The notes under the pieces are model-generated. The model made no database searches and was not told the origin of the DNA. It worked only from the letters and a program-made list of their open reading frames with translations. Shown one piece after another: positions 17,180-28,460 of a DNA stretch of 48,726 nucleotides. Every line of letters starts with the position of its first letter. Position 1 is the stretch's first letter. The position numbers and the translations under genes are program-made. The stretch spans positions 1 to 48,726 of the forward strand of contig NZ_WTVS01000045.1 of assembly GCF_012911005.2 (NCBI RefSeq). Direction: 5' to 3'. This stretch comes from Aromatoleum toluolicum (GTDB taxonomy: Bacteria > Pseudomonadota > Gammaproteobacteria > Burkholderiales > Rhodocyclaceae).

Positions 17180-18691
17180 CTACATCCGCTCGCCGCGCAG
17201 CGCGCGCAGGTGCCAGCTGAACACTTCCTCGAGCAAGTGCGGCGTCTGCTTGCCGGGCGAGAACTGCAGCGCGCGCTTGTAGTAGTCCGACAGCGCCGGC
17301 CGGAAGTTCGGGTGCGCGCAGTTCTCGATGACCGCCTTCGCACGCTGCTTGGGCGAGAGCCCGCGCAGGTCGGCGAGGCCCTGCTCGGTGACCAGCACCT
17401 GCACGTCGTGCTCGGTGTGATCCACGTGCGAGGCCATCGGCACGATGCACGAGATCGCACCGTTCTTCGCCTGCGACGGCGTCATGAAGATCGACAAGTA
17501 CGCGTTGCGCGCGAAGTCGCCCGAACCGCCGATGCCGTTCATGATCTGCGAGCCCATCACGTGCGTCGAATTGACGTTGCCGTAGATGTCGGCCTCGATC
17601 ATGCCGTTCATCGCGATCACGCCCAGGCGGCGGATCACTTCCGGATGGTTGCTGATCTCCTGCGGGCGCAGGATGATGCGCTCGCGGTAGCGCGCGAGGT
17701 CCGCGTTCAGTTCCGCCAGCGCCTCATTGCTCAGGGAGAACGCCGTTGCCGACGCGCTCGCGAGCTTGCCGGACTTCAACATCTCCAGCATGCCGTCCTG
17801 CAGCACCTCGGTATAGGCGGTCAAGTTCTCGAACGGCCCCTCGTTGAGGCCCGCCATCACCGCGTTCGCGATGTTGCCCACGCCCGACTGCAGCGGCAGC
17901 AGTTCGCGCGGCAGGCGGCCCTTCTTCACCTCGTACTGCAGGAATTCCAGGATGTGGCCGGCGATTCTTTTCGAGTTCTCGTCCGGCGGCGTGAACGCCG
18001 AGTTGCGGTCCGGCGCGTGCGTCTCGACGACCGCAATCACCTTCTCCGGGTCGCAGCGTAGGTAGGGCTCGCCGATGCGGTCCGAACTGCGCACGAGCGG
18101 AATCGGCTGGCGATTCGGCGGCAGCTGCGTGCCGTACCAAATGTCGTGCATGCCTTCGAGCTGGCTGCTCTGCCACGAATTGACCTCGAGGATCACCTTG
18201 TCGGCCTGGTCCAGCCAGGTCTTGTTGTTGCCGATCGACGACGACGGGATCAGGCGCCCGTCCTCGAGGATGCCCGCGACCTCGACCACCGCGACGTCGA
18301 GCTTGCCGAGGAAACCGAACCACACGAACTGCGCGACGTGCGACAGATGGATGTCGATGTACTCCATCTCGCCGGCATTGATGCGCTTGCGGCAGGTCGG
18401 ATCCGACTGGTAGGGCAGGCGCATCTCGATGCCGTCGACCATCGCCAGCGCGCCATCGAGGTCGGGCGCGGTCGAGGCGCCCGTCCACACGCCGATCTTG
18501 AAGCGCTTGCCGTTCACGTTCGCGTCCATGATGCGTTTGGCGAGCGCCGACGGCACGGCTTTCGGGTAGCCCGCGCCGGTGAAGCCGCTCATGCCCACGT
18601 TCATGCCCGATTGGATCAGGCTCGCCGCCTCGTTGGCGGACATGACCTTGCTGCGCAGCGCCGCACAATGGATGCGGTTTTCTTTATTCAT
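17180..18691 (-). CDS. Succinyl-CoA:acetate CoA-transferase / acetyl-CoA hydrolase family
   Basis: A 503-aa family I CoA-transferase of the AarC/ScpC/Ach1 type, beginning MNKENRIHCAALRSKVMSA. AYTEVLQDGM places Glu295 where the catalytic Glu of succinyl-CoA:acetate CoA-transferase lies. GNVNSTHVMGSQIMNGIGGSGDFARNA-type C-terminal sequence is characteristic (only part quoted in order). The ATG at 18691 is chosen over upstream in-frame codons because the preceding 49 residues are unrelated to the family. It probably channels acetate/acetyl-CoA into the TCA cycle. It is convergent with dinB (3-bp gap) and divergent from a LysR gene that may control it. Confidence 0.87.
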   Translation of the reverse strand: MNKENRIHCAALRSKVMSANEAASLIQSGMNVGMSGFTGAGYPKAVPSALAKRIMDANVNGKRFKIGVWTGASTAPDLDGALAMVDGIEMRLPYQSDPTCRKRINAGEMEYIDIHLSHVAQFVWFGFLGKLDVAVVEVAGILEDGRLIPSSSIGNNKTWLDQADKVILEVNSWQSSQLEGMHDIWYGTQLPPNRQPIPLVRSSDRIGEPYLRCDPEKVIAVVETHAPDRNSAFTPPDENSKRIAGHILEFLQYEVKKGRLPRELLPLQSGVGNIANAVMAGLNEGPFENLTAYTEVLQDGMLEMLKSGKLASASATAFSLSNEALAELNADLARYRERIILRPQEISNHPEVIRRLGVIAMNGMIEADIYGNVNSTHVMGSQIMNGIGGSGDFARNAYLSIFMTPSQAKNGAISCIVPMASHVDHTEHDVQVLVTEQGLADLRGLSPKQRAKAVIENCAHPNFRPALSDYYKRALQFSPGKQTPHLLEEVFSWHLRALRGERM

Positions 18692-19017
18692 GTGATTCAC
18701 GACTCCACGAAAACGGGACGCCGGCATTCCGGCGCCAACGACCGCCCGGCGGAGGAGTCCGCAAACCTGCCCTGCATGGAATCCGGTGCCGGAACGACAT
18801 GGCGAAGGCGCGGCGAATGGGGCGAGCCGCGCAAGCAATGCGCGCCACCGGCAACCCGATGGCGCGCAATCCGATCGATCGAAGATTCCCGACGGCGAAG
18901 GAGGGAGGAGGACCGCCGGACACCACGATGGATGTGGAGCGCAGTCTAGGCAGCGGCTGGCTCGGCGACAAACGACGGTTTATGATGCGACGGATTAGTA
19001 AGACTTAACCGTCACCG
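18692..19017. other. 326-bp divergent intergenic region
   Basis: The region separates the leftward CoA-transferase gene from the rightward lysR gene and holds no credible ORF. Near the lysR start, TTAGTAAGACTTAA (around 18995-19008) is an interrupted dyad of the kind LysR-type proteins bind, but it is a single weak site. No clear promoter hexamers were found. Confidence 0.4.
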
Positions 19018-19977
19018 ATGAGCTACCGCCTGCCCGGCCTCGCCCTGCTGCGCACCTTCGAAGCCGCCGCGCGCCACCTGAGCTTCAAGCAGGCCGCGGC
19101 CGAGCTGTGCGTGACCCCCGCGGCCGTCAGCCAGCAGATCAAGGCGCTGGAAGACTGGCTGGGCGTGCCGCTGTTCCGCCGCATGACGCGCGCGCTGGCG
19201 CTCACCGAACACGGCCGCGCGATGCTGCCCAAGGTGCGCGAAGGCTTCGACTGCTTCGCCGCGGCCATCGAGAGCACCCGCCAGGCAGTCGCCGGACCGC
19301 TCACGGTGATCGCCCCGCCCTCGTTCGCGAGCCACTGGCTGGTGCCCCACCTCGCGAGCTTCACCGGCGCGCACCCGGAAGTCGCGCTGCAGCTGTCGAG
19401 CACCGCCGACACCGTGGACCGCCGCGGCCAGGCGGCCATCGTTGCCGCGCTCGCCATCGACCCGCGCGACGCCGAGAGCAAGGTCGCCATCCTGTACGGC
19501 ACCGGCAGCTATCCCGGCCATGTCGTCGACCGGCTCTTCGCCCCCGACTACGTCCCAGTGTGCGCACCGGCGCTGCTGCACGGCGACCACGCGTTGCGCA
19601 CGCCGGGCGACCTCGCACGCCACGTGCTGATCCACGACGACACCCTGCGCGATGCCGGCCCCGGCGTCGCCCGCTCCGGCTGGGGGCTGTGGCTGGAACG
19701 TGCGGGCGTCGCGGGTGTCGACCCGCAGCGCGGCCCGCGCTTCGCCAACGCCGCGCTGGCGCTCTCCGCGGTGCTCGCCGGCCAGGGCGTCACGCTCGCA
19801 TCGCGTTCGCTGATCGAATCGCGGGTCGCAGAAGGCAGCCTCGCAATCCCCTTCGACATACCGCTGCCCTCGCCCTTCGCCTATTATCTGGTCATGCACG
19901 AGGCGATCGCGCGGCGCCCGGCCGTCGCCGCCTTCCGCACCTGGCTCACGGCCGAAGCCGCGGCCCAGGCCGCCTGA
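19018..19977 (+). CDS. LysR-family transcriptional regulator (GcvA-like)
   Basis: 319 aa. The N-terminal winged HTH reads RTFEAAARHLSFKQAAAELCVTPAAVSQQIKALEDWLGVPLF, quoted here only as the region about residues 12-53. Its GcvA-like features are the PLFRRMTRALALTEHG segment and a periplasmic-binding-like effector domain after residue 95. The effector is unknown. It is divergent from the succinyl-CoA:acetate CoA-transferase gene, a common arrangement for a LysR protein and its target. An SDR gene starts 8 bp after its stop and is probably co-transcribed. Confidence 0.9.
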   Translation: MSYRLPGLALLRTFEAAARHLSFKQAAAELCVTPAAVSQQIKALEDWLGVPLFRRMTRALALTEHGRAMLPKVREGFDCFAAAIESTRQAVAGPLTVIAPPSFASHWLVPHLASFTGAHPEVALQLSSTADTVDRRGQAAIVAALAIDPRDAESKVAILYGTGSYPGHVVDRLFAPDYVPVCAPALLHGDHALRTPGDLARHVLIHDDTLRDAGPGVARSGWGLWLERAGVAGVDPQRGPRFANAALALSAVLAGQGVTLASRSLIESRVAEGSLAIPFDIPLPSPFAYYLVMHEAIARRPAVAAFRTWLTAEAAAQAA

Positions 19978-19984
19978 CCCGAGC

Positions 19985-20728
19985 ATGACGACAATGAAAG
20001 CGATCCTCACCGGACACACCCAGGGACTCGGCGCCGCGATCGCCGAAGAACTCCTCGCCCGCACGATCCCCGTGCTGGGACTGGCGCGGCACGCGAACGA
20101 CGCCCTCGCCGAGCGCTATCCCGACGACCTCTCGCAGGTGCGCATCGACCTCGCCGACACCGACGTCGTCGCCGACTGGCTCGGCGGCGAGACGCTGCGC
20201 AGCTTCCTCGCCAACTGCTCGCAGGCGCTGCTCATCAACAACGCCGGCATGCTGCAGCCGGTCGGCCAGCTCGACGTCCTGCCGCCGGAAGCGATCGCGC
20301 GTGCCATCGCACTCAACACCGCGACCCCGCTGATGCTCGCCAGCGCCTTCACCGCCGCCAGCACCGAGGTCGCGGACCGGCGCATCCTGCACGTATCCAG
20401 CGGCGCCGCGCGCAGCGCCTATGCCGGCTGGAGCGTGTATTGCGCCTCCAAGGCCGCGCTCGACCAGCACGCGCGCGCTGCCGCGATGGACGGCATGCCC
20501 GGCCTGCGCATCTGCAGCCTCGCCCCCGGCGTGGTCGATACCGCGATGCAGGCCGAAATCCGCGCGACGCCCGACGACCGCTTCCCGGTGCGCGCGCGCT
20601 TCGAGGCGCTCAAACGCGACGGCGCCCTCGCCCGCCCCGACGAATGCGCGTTCCGGCTCGTGAACTACCTGCTCGGCGACGAATTCGGCCAGGCCGCGAC
20701 GGCCGACCTGCGCCAGCTCGCGCCCTGA
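19985..20728 (+). CDS. Short-chain dehydrogenase/reductase
   Basis: 247 aa with a Rossmann fold. The nucleotide motif is [14 protein letters not shown] (TGxxxGxG type), followed by LLINNAGML (NNAG) and [11 protein letters not shown] (catalytic YxxxK), with the Ser in HVSSGAA. Overall it resembles sepiapterin reductase-like and YciK-like SDRs with NADPH preference, but the substrate cannot be read from the sequence. The start at 19985 is followed by a second in-frame ATG (MTTMKAIL), so initiation four codons later is possible. Confidence 0.85.
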   Translation: MTTMKAILTGHTQGLGAAIAEELLARTIPVLGLARHANDALAERYPDDLSQVRIDLADTDVVADWLGGETLRSFLANCSQALLINNAGMLQPVGQLDVLPPEAIARAIALNTATPLMLASAFTAASTEVADRRILHVSSGAARSAYAGWSVYCASKAALDQHARAAAMDGMPGLRICSLAPGVVDTAMQAEIRATPDDRFPVRARFEALKRDGALARPDECAFRLVNYLLGDEFGQAATADLRQLAP

Positions 20729-20777
20729 GCCCCGCGCCACTGTCCACTTCCCACTGAGCACTTCACAGGAATACGCC

Positions 20778-21098
20778 ATGCTGATGACCACCACGCCCAC
20801 CGTCGAAGGCAAGACCATCCGCGCCTACCACGGCGTCGTCACCGGGGAAGCCATCATAGGCGCGAACTTCCTCAAGGATATGTTCGCCGCCGTGCGCGAC
20901 TTCGTCGGCGGGCGCTCGGGCGCCTACGAGAAGACGCTGCGCTCGGCGCGCGACACCGCCTTCGAGGAAATGGCCGAAGCCGCGGAAAAGCTGGGCGCCA
21001 ACGCCATCGTCGGCATCGACCTCGACTACGAGGTCCTCGGCGAGACCAACGGCATGCTGATGGTGGCGGTCAGCGGCACCGCCGTGACGATCGCCTGA
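20778..21098 (+). CDS. YbjQ/UPF0145 family protein
   Basis: A 106-aa protein of the YbjQ (UPF0145, putative heavy-metal-binding) family: a beta-rich start ([18 protein letters not shown]), a helix with [30 protein letters not shown] and a terminal [11 protein letters not shown] strand. Family members form pentamers; the function is unproven. It follows the SDR gene by about 50 bp and is convergent with the LysE gene. Confidence 0.85.
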   Translation: MLMTTTPTVEGKTIRAYHGVVTGEAIIGANFLKDMFAAVRDFVGGRSGAYEKTLRSARDTAFEEMAEAAEKLGANAIVGIDLDYEVLGETNGMLMVAVSGTAVTIA

Positions 21099-21110
21099 AC
21101 GCCGGACGGC

Positions 21111-21737
21111 TCAGCGCTCGGCCAGCACCAGCCGCGCCGCCAGCCCCAAGAACACCAGCCCCGCCGACTTGTTGAGCACGCGCCGCGCGGTCGCCGAACT
21201 GCGCAGGCGCTGCCCGATCGACGCCGCGAACAGCGCGATCGCGCCGAAGGTCAGCAGCGTCGCGACGATGAACACGAAGCCCAGCCACATCACCTGCAGC
21301 GCCACCGGCGCCGCGCCCGCTTCGACGAACTGCGGCAGGAAGGCGAGGAAGAACAGGATCACCTTGGGGTTGGTCAGGTTCATGACGATGCCGCGCACAT
21401 ACATGCGCCAGCCGTCCGGCGCCGCCGCGCCGACGGCCGGATCGCCCCCATCGGGCGCGCTCAGCGCCTGCCATGCGAGCCACGCCAGATAGCCGGCACC
21501 GACGAACTTCAACACCGTGAAGGCCGTCGGCGACGCCGCGAACACCGCCGCAAGGCCCACGGCGACCGCCGCGGTGTGCCCCAGCAGGCCCGTGCACAGC
21601 CCCAGCACGACCAGCATCCCGGCCCGGCGCCCGCGCATCGCCGACTGCATCAGCACGAACAGGTTGTCCGGACCCGGCGCCGCGCCGAGCAGCACCGACA
21701 CGGCAAAGAATGCGAGGGTGGTTTCGACCGAGGTCAT
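21111..21737 (-). CDS. LysE/RhtB-family amino-acid exporter
   Basis: 208 aa, six predicted transmembrane segments. The N-terminus LLGAAPGPDNLFVLMQSAMRGRRAG carries the conserved PGPD motif of LysE/RhtB transporters, and NLTNPKVILFFLAFLPQFV is the second hallmark. These export amino acids or homoserine-like metabolites across the inner membrane. The ATG at 21737 (MTSVET) fits the family better than one 6 codons upstream at 21755. The substrate is unknown. Confidence 0.88.
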   Translation of the reverse strand: MTSVETTLAFFAVSVLLGAAPGPDNLFVLMQSAMRGRRAGMLVVLGLCTGLLGHTAAVAVGLAAVFAASPTAFTVLKFVGAGYLAWLAWQALSAPDGGDPAVGAAAPDGWRMYVRGIVMNLTNPKVILFFLAFLPQFVEAGAAPVALQVMWLGFVFIVATLLTFGAIALFAASIGQRLRSSATARRVLNKSAGLVFLGLAARLVLAER

Positions 21738-21786
21738 GGCCGTTCCACCCACCAAGACGTCGGCCGGGATCCTGACGCGCCCGCGC

Positions 21787-22434
21787 TCACAGCAGCCCGG
21801 CCACGATGCGCGGCGCGGTGGCGGCGAGGTTCTCGGCGCTGCGTACCTCGGGGAAGCGCTGCCGCGCCCGCTGCCCGTTCACGGCGTAATCGACGCCGAA
21901 GCAGTCCATTCCGAGCAGATGCGTGCCGGCCGGCACGCTGCCGGCGAGTTGATGCAGCAGATCCGCCTCCGCCGCTTCCGCCAGCACGGGCAGCCCGGCC
22001 CAGCGCTCGTCCTCGATCCAGCCCATCTTGCCCGGGCCGCCGATGTAGCGGATGCGCTTCGGCTGCAGGCGGAAGAAGGCGAAGTCGAGCTCGAGGTACT
22101 GCTTCGCGTCCGGCTGATAGCGCAGATAGCGCGCAAGCAGCTCCGCCGACGGTTCGAAGCGCTCGACGTCGCCGATCAGCGTCATGCGCACCCCGGCCTG
22201 GACGCTGCCGTTCTCGGTGCCGACCACCGAAAGACTCGCGCGCGGGTCCGCGAGCAGGTTCTTCGTGTGCTCGGCGAGCAGGCTGATGCAGAACAGCGGA
22301 CGCTGTGCCGCATCCACGACACAGGGCAGCGCCGTCGCGTAGGGGTAGCCCGCGAGCTGCGTCGAATGCGTCGCCAGCGTGGCGTGAACCGCTTCGTGCA
22401 GCAGGTGGATGGCGGGGACGATGGTGATCTTCAT
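21787..22434 (-). CDS. Pyridoxamine 5'-phosphate oxidase-fold protein (HugZ-like)
   Basis: 215 aa. An FMN-binding split-barrel N-terminal domain (YPYATALPCVVD, PLFCISLLAEHTKNLLADPRASL, TLIGDVER) is followed by a C-terminal DUF2470-like region with LELDFAFFRLQPKRIRYIGG and GMDCFGVDY, as in HugZ-type proteins that bind haem or act as flavin reductases. The ATG at 22434 starts the domain. The same frame is open further upstream across the next gene, but that part is a shadow of the FKBP gene. The exact activity is not determinable. Confidence 0.8.
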   Translation of the reverse strand: MKITIVPAIHLLHEAVHATLATHSTQLAGYPYATALPCVVDAAQRPLFCISLLAEHTKNLLADPRASLSVVGTENGSVQAGVRMTLIGDVERFEPSAELLARYLRYQPDAKQYLELDFAFFRLQPKRIRYIGGPGKMGWIEDERWAGLPVLAEAAEADLLHQLAGSVPAGTHLLGMDCFGVDYAVNGQRARQRFPEVRSAENLAATAPRIVAGLL

Positions 22435-22514
22435 GACTGCCACTTTGTCGCCCCTGCATGCCGGCGTCAATGAACTATTTCTGCTCCCGACGGAAAATTT
22501 GCTGCCCTGCCCGC

Positions 22515-22916
22515 CTAGCGCCTGACCTCGAGCAGCTCGACAACGAAGGTCAGCGTGCTGTCGGGCGGAATCGTCCCGGGGATGCCGCGCGCGCCATAGG
22601 CCGTCTGCGGCGGGCAGGTGATGCGCACCGCCCCGCCCGGCTTCATCAGCTGCAGCACCTCGGTCCAGCACGGAATCACGCCGCTGACCGGAAATTCCGC
22701 CGGCTGCCCGCGGCTGTACGAGCTGTCGAACTCCCGCCCGTTCGCGAGCGTGCCCTGGTAGTGCACGCGCACGACGTCGGTCTTCGTCGGCGCGGCGCCC
22801 GTTCCCTCCTTGTAGCGCTCGACCGTCACGCCGGACGGAAGGGTCTCCGCCGCCGGGCCGGCAGCGTGGGCGGCAATCGAGAAACAGGCAAGTACAAGTG
22901 CGGAGAACAGGCGCAT
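22515..22916 (-). CDS. FKBP-type peptidyl-prolyl isomerase, exported
   Basis: 133 aa. Begins with a clear signal peptide (MRLFSALVLACFSIAAHA, cleavage after AHA), then one FKBP domain: VRVHYQGTLANGREFDSSYSRG, FPVSGVIPCWTEVLQLMKPGG, CPPQTAYGARG-GTIPPDSTLTFVVELL. Two Cys residues (in PCWTEV and ITCPPQ) could form a disulfide in the periplasm. The start at 22916 is preferred to 22952, because the longer form would bury the signal peptide. It is a periplasmic folding helper. Confidence 0.88.
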   Translation of the reverse strand: MRLFSALVLACFSIAAHAAGPAAETLPSGVTVERYKEGTGAAPTKTDVVRVHYQGTLANGREFDSSYSRGQPAEFPVSGVIPCWTEVLQLMKPGGAVRITCPPQTAYGARGIPGTIPPDSTLTFVVELLEVRR

Positions 22917-23054
22917 CACGTGGCTCCAATCCTGGCTGGCTGTTCCAGCCAATCAAAGGGGACGACTCGACCGCGATCGAGGACCGCGATCTTTCGCATC
23001 CCGCAATTATTGTCGAAAACGGCGTCTCCGCCTCGCTTTGCGCACGCGGCGGCG

Positions 23055-23666
23055 TCAGCGACTCCGCTCACGTGCGATGCACCTCGTCAGCTGCGCCTTC
23101 GGCACGCGTTGAATCCGGCGCAGAAGCTGGACGGACACGTCATTCACCTCGTGACGTTCACGCAGCTCATCTTCCAGGCGCAGCAGGAGGCTCGCCGCCA
23201 TTTCCGCATCGGCCAAAGCCCGGTGGTAGCGGCCCGCCACCGGCAGGTTTGCGTACTCGACCAGGGCACCCAGCTTGTGGCTCGGCGCCAGCGGAAAAAT
23301 GCGGCGCGACAGCAGCAACGAGCAGACGAACTCCTGCTGCCTGCTTCGCTCGATTCGCGCCAGCTCGGCATCCCAGAATTTGCAGTCGAACGAAGCGTTG
23401 TGGGCCACCAACGGACGGTCGCCGACAAAGTCCGCCACCTCCTGCATGACCTCCGCCGCCGGCGGCGCCCGCCGAATCATCGCGTTGGAGATCCCGGTCA
23501 GCGACTCGATGAAGGACGGAATCCGGACGCCGCCGTTCATCAGGCTCTGGTAGCGGTCGACAATCCTGCCGTCCTCCAGTATCACTGCCGCAACTTCCGT
23601 TGCACGGTCACCTTGCCCTGGCGACAGTCCGGTCGTTTCAAAGTCGATTACCGCGACGACTTCCAT
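23055..23666 (-). CDS. DEDDh 3'-5' exonuclease (DnaQ-like)
   Basis: 203 aa beginning MEVVAVIDFETTGLSPGQGD. The catalytic acids are Asp and Glu in DFETTG, Asp in HNASFDCKFWD (second motif) and His plus Asp in YHRALADAEM (third, DEDDh type). This is the RNase T/DnaQ epsilon fold, without the polymerase-binding tail of DnaQ. It follows the DUF5710 gene by 11 bp in the same direction, suggesting an operon. It probably degrades single-stranded DNA or RNA in repair or turnover; which one is not clear. Confidence 0.85.
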   Translation of the reverse strand: MEVVAVIDFETTGLSPGQGDRATEVAAVILEDGRIVDRYQSLMNGGVRIPSFIESLTGISNAMIRRAPPAAEVMQEVADFVGDRPLVAHNASFDCKFWDAELARIERSRQQEFVCSLLLSRRIFPLAPSHKLGALVEYANLPVAGRYHRALADAEMAASLLLRLEDELRERHEVNDVSVQLLRRIQRVPKAQLTRCIARERSR

Positions 23667-23677
23667 GCTCCCGCCCC

Positions 23678-23995
23678 CTAAACCCGGCTGGACAGGGCCG
23701 TGGCCCGACACTTGTCGCACACCTCCCACGGCGGGCAATCACACACCCGAGGATGCTCAACGTAGTGACTGCCGACCTGGACCTTGCCGGACGAGTCCTG
23801 ATTCTTGGCCGAAGCGCTCTTCGGCGTCCGCCCGTCATCAGCAGAAGCATCGTGCGGCGTCGGCGACCATCTGGAAAACGGGGCCAAGTCTTCCTTGCCC
23901 TCGACGTACCAGATTTTTCGCCCAGCATCCCACCGCGCACCAAGCTTCTTGGCTTCGTCCTTTTCCGCGAAAGGGACCTTCAGGTTCAGCCTCAT
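23678..23995 (-). CDS. DUF5710 domain protein with Cys cluster
   Basis: 105 aa. Residues 1-40 (NLKVPFAEKDEAKKLGARWD, then RKIWYVE) match the DUF5710 signature, found in primase- and toprim-related contexts and in mobile elements. A polar linker follows, and the C-terminus holds four closely spaced Cys (VCDCPPWEVCDKC), a plausible zinc knuckle. It lies directly upstream of the exonuclease gene. A nucleic-acid role is inferred from the domain, the zinc-like motif and the neighbour. Confidence 0.75.
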   Translation of the reverse strand: MRLNLKVPFAEKDEAKKLGARWDAGRKIWYVEGKEDLAPFSRWSPTPHDASADDGRTPKSASAKNQDSSGKVQVGSHYVEHPRVCDCPPWEVCDKCRATALSSRV

Positions 23996-24238
23996 CTTGC
24001 TCCCACGCCGAGATTACGGGCGGCCATTATATGGTGCGCCACCGCTGATCTGGTCGCTGCAGTCACGCACCCCCTGGAGCCTGCCGTCTGGCAGATCGCC
24101 CGGTTTTTCAGTGACGAGAGCGATGCCGGCCCGGTAAAGCGTCCTTCACCGAGCCAGCGCAAATCGACGAAGTTCAAACAGGAAAGCGACACATCTTCAT
24201 CGGAGGGGAAATGCGGGCTGCAACGAGCCCGATTTGAT

Positions 24239-25195
24239 TCAGCGCAGGACGCTCGCCAGCTCCGGCACGACCTCGAACAGATCGCCGACCAGACCGTAGT
24301 CGGCCACCTGGAAGATTGGCGCTTCCGGATCCTTGTTGATCGCGACGATCACCTTGGAGTCCTTCATGCCCGCCAGGTGCTGGATGGCGCCCGAGATACC
24401 GACCGCGATATAGAGCTGCGGCGCGACGATCTTGCTGGTCTGGCCGACCTGGCAGTCGTTGGGCACATAGCCCGCATCGACCGCGGCGCGCGAGGCACCC
24501 AGCGCTGCGCCGAGGGCGTCGGCGAGCGGCTCCAGCAGCTTGTGGTAGTTCTCGCTGTTGCCGAGGCCGCGGCCGCCCGAGACGATGATCTTCGCGGCAC
24601 CGAGTTCAGGCCGTGCACTCTTGGTGAGTTCGCGGCCTTTCATCGTCGAGAGTCCCAAGTCGGGGCCGGCGGCCAGTGCGTCGACCGTCGCGGCACCATC
24701 CTCATTTGCCACCACTGCGGCCGCTTCGAAGGCGGTGGTGCGCACGGTGAGCACTTTCACGGCGTCGGCGGATTTGACGGTGGCCATCGCGTTGCCGGCA
24801 TAGATCGGCCGCACGAAGGTGTCGGCGCTTTCGATGCTGGTGACGTCGGAGATCTGTGCCACATCGAGGAGTGCCGCGACGCGTGGGGCGACGTTCTTGC
24901 CGTTGGCCGTGCTCGGCGCGAGGATGTGGGTGTAGCCCGATGCCCCATTGGCAACGAGGGCGACGACGAGCGCGGCGACGTTCTCGGCGGTGTGCGATTC
25001 GTAGTGCGCGGCATCAGCCACGCGTACCTTCGCGACGCCGACGATCTTCGCGGCTTCACTCGCGGCGGCGGCGCAGTTCGCACCGGCCACCAGCACGTGA
25101 ATCTCACCACTCAGTTTCGCGGCGGCGGCCACGGTGTTGAGCGACGCGGCCTTGATCGTTCGATTGTCGTGTTCTGCAATTACCAGGATCGCCAT
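24239..25195 (-). CDS. etfA: Electron transfer flavoprotein alpha subunit
   Basis: 318 aa. The N-terminal AMP-like domain ([39 protein letters not shown]) is followed by the C-terminal FAD domain with [15 protein letters not shown], the [30 protein letters not shown] region and [23 protein letters not shown] (cited as region, about residues 245-310). Cytoplasmic ETF accepts electrons from flavoprotein dehydrogenases and passes them to ETF:quinone oxidoreductase, which is not in this window. It lies 2 bp after etfB and is the last gene of the leftward catabolic unit. Confidence 0.95.
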   Translation of the reverse strand: MAILVIAEHDNRTIKAASLNTVAAAAKLSGEIHVLVAGANCAAAASEAAKIVGVAKVRVADAAHYESHTAENVAALVVALVANGASGYTHILAPSTANGKNVAPRVAALLDVAQISDVTSIESADTFVRPIYAGNAMATVKSADAVKVLTVRTTAFEAAAVVANEDGAATVDALAAGPDLGLSTMKGRELTKSARPELGAAKIIVSGGRGLGNSENYHKLLEPLADALGAALGASRAAVDAGYVPNDCQVGQTSKIVAPQLYIAVGISGAIQHLAGMKDSKVIVAINKDPEAPIFQVADYGLVGDLFEVVPELASVLR

Positions 25196-25197
25196 GA

Positions 25198-25971
25198 TCA
25201 GATCACCTTCGCTTCGCTCTTGAGCTCGTCGACGAGTTGCGCGACGTCCGCCACGCGCACGCCGGCACTGCGCTTCGGGGGCTCGGCGACTTTCAGCGTC
25301 GCCAGGCGCGGCGTGACATCGACACCGAGGTCGGCCGGCTTGACGATGTCGAGCGGCTTCTTCTTCGCCTTCATGATGTTGGGCAGCGTCGCGTAGCGCG
25401 GCTCGTTCAGACGCAGATCGGTGGTGACGACCGCCGGAAGCTTCATCTCTAGGGTCTCGAGGCCGCCGTCGATCTCACGCGTGACGGTGGCTCTCATTTG
25501 TGTCCCGTCACCGGCCAGCGTGATCGTCGAGGCGAAGGTGGCCTGCGGCCAGCCCATCAGCGCGGCGAGCATCTGGCCGGTCTGGTTGGCGTCGTCGTCT
25601 ATCGCCTGCTTGCCACAGATCACGATCTGCGGGGCCTCCTTGTCGCACAGCGCCTTCAGCAGCTTGGCCACCGCCAGCGGCTGCAGCTCGACATCGCTCA
25701 GTTCGCCACACTCGACCAGGATGCCGCGGTCGGCGCCGATCGCCATCGCTGCACGGATGGTCTCCTGGCAGGCCGCAACCCCGCAGCTCACCGCCACGAC
25801 TTCCATTGCCACGCCGGCTTCCTTGAGGCGCACTGCTTCTTCCACTGCAATCTCGTCGAAGGGGTTCATCGACATCTTCACGTTCGCAATATCCACGCCC
25901 GTGCCGTCGCCCTTCACTCGCACCTTGACGTTGTAATCGACTACGCGTTTGACGGGTACCAGGATCTTCAA
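25198..25971 (-). CDS. etfB: Electron transfer flavoprotein beta subunit
   Basis: 257 aa. [18 protein letters not shown] at the N-terminus and [19 protein letters not shown] are standard EtfB sequence, as is [31 protein letters not shown] (cited as region, about residues 165-200). The start is TTG at 25971: GGAGG sits 7 bases upstream, and the codon falls exactly where the family begins (M-KILVPVKR), while the in-frame codons beyond are not conserved. It pairs with etfA. It lies 27 bp after the hemerythrin gene. Confidence 0.94.
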   Translation of the reverse strand: MKILVPVKRVVDYNVKVRVKGDGTGVDIANVKMSMNPFDEIAVEEAVRLKEAGVAMEVVAVSCGVAACQETIRAAMAIGADRGILVECGELSDVELQPLAVAKLLKALCDKEAPQIVICGKQAIDDDANQTGQMLAALMGWPQATFASTITLAGDGTQMRATVTREIDGGLETLEMKLPAVVTTDLRLNEPRYATLPNIMKAKKKPLDIVKPADLGVDVTPRLATLKVAEPPKRSAGVRVADVAQLVDELKSEAKVI

Positions 25972-25998
25972 AATTAATCCTCCAGAAGTTCTCACAAT

Positions 25999-26604
25999 TC
26001 AGTCGGCAGTCCGAAAACCCTGGTTCGCGCTGGAGCCGCCAAGGCCGATTGGCGCAGGCGCAAGGCTGACGATCCTTTCGAACAAGGCCGCATACTCGTC
26101 CTCGACCCCACGCCAGGGGTTGTGGTTGGTCAGGAAGGCGGCATCAATGATTGCCCAGTCATCCGCAAGCAACCTCTCCTGCGCCAGGGGAAGCAATTCG
26201 CGCTCTTCTTTCAGGATGTGTTGCCACTGAAAGTCGACATACTCATTCACCTTATTGTGGAATGCGTCGAGTCCTGCCTTTTCGGCATTGCGATAATGAA
26301 TCAGCGCCCGTTCCAGCGCGGCGGTCAATTTCGGCCCACGCGCGTGCTGCCGCATCAATTCGTCAATAAGCGGCCCGGCATCCGGGGCGCGCAGGCGCAG
26401 CCGGGCGAACAGGTATTCGTCTTCCTTGTGATGATGTACCTGCTCCGGAACCTCAGTGACATATTCGATCATGGCCGCAAGGAGTCCAAAGTCCGCCGTG
26501 TAGCGACCTGCGGCGATACCGTCCACAAATTCACGCAGCGCCGTCAGTACGGACTCGAAGGCCCGATGCTCGTTAAGAATCAGATCAATCGAAGTCTTTT
26601 TCAT
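25999..26604 (-). CDS. Hemerythrin HHE-domain protein
   Basis: 201 aa, all-helical. Metal-ligand candidates are NEHRAF, HHHKEDEYLF, MRQHARG and FQWQHILKEERELL, the four-helix di-iron pattern of HHE proteins (as in Hemerythrin-like domain of YtfE relatives, without the N-terminal Cys segment). It may sense or buffer oxygen or NO. The ATG at 26604 follows GAGGAAT and fits better than one 8 codons upstream. It sits between etfB and hemB in the leftward unit. Why a di-iron protein is in this operon is not obvious. Confidence 0.85.
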   Translation of the reverse strand: MKKTSIDLILNEHRAFESVLTALREFVDGIAAGRYTADFGLLAAMIEYVTEVPEQVHHHKEDEYLFARLRLRAPDAGPLIDELMRQHARGPKLTAALERALIHYRNAEKAGLDAFHNKVNEYVDFQWQHILKEERELLPLAQERLLADDWAIIDAAFLTNHNPWRGVEDEYAALFERIVSLAPAPIGLGGSSANQGFRTAD

Positions 26605-26670
26605 GGCATTCCTCGTTTGCAGTCGCATCCGCGGCCAGGGCTGCGGACATCGGGGCTTTCATAGTGGTCG

Positions 26671-28446
<1,776 letters not shown>

Positions 28447-28460
<14 letters not shown>

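Noticed and set aside
23992-24192. 66-codon leftward ORF in the gap before etfA
   Set aside because: No recognisable domain and no ribosome site; the 243-bp gap 23996-24238 is treated as empty.
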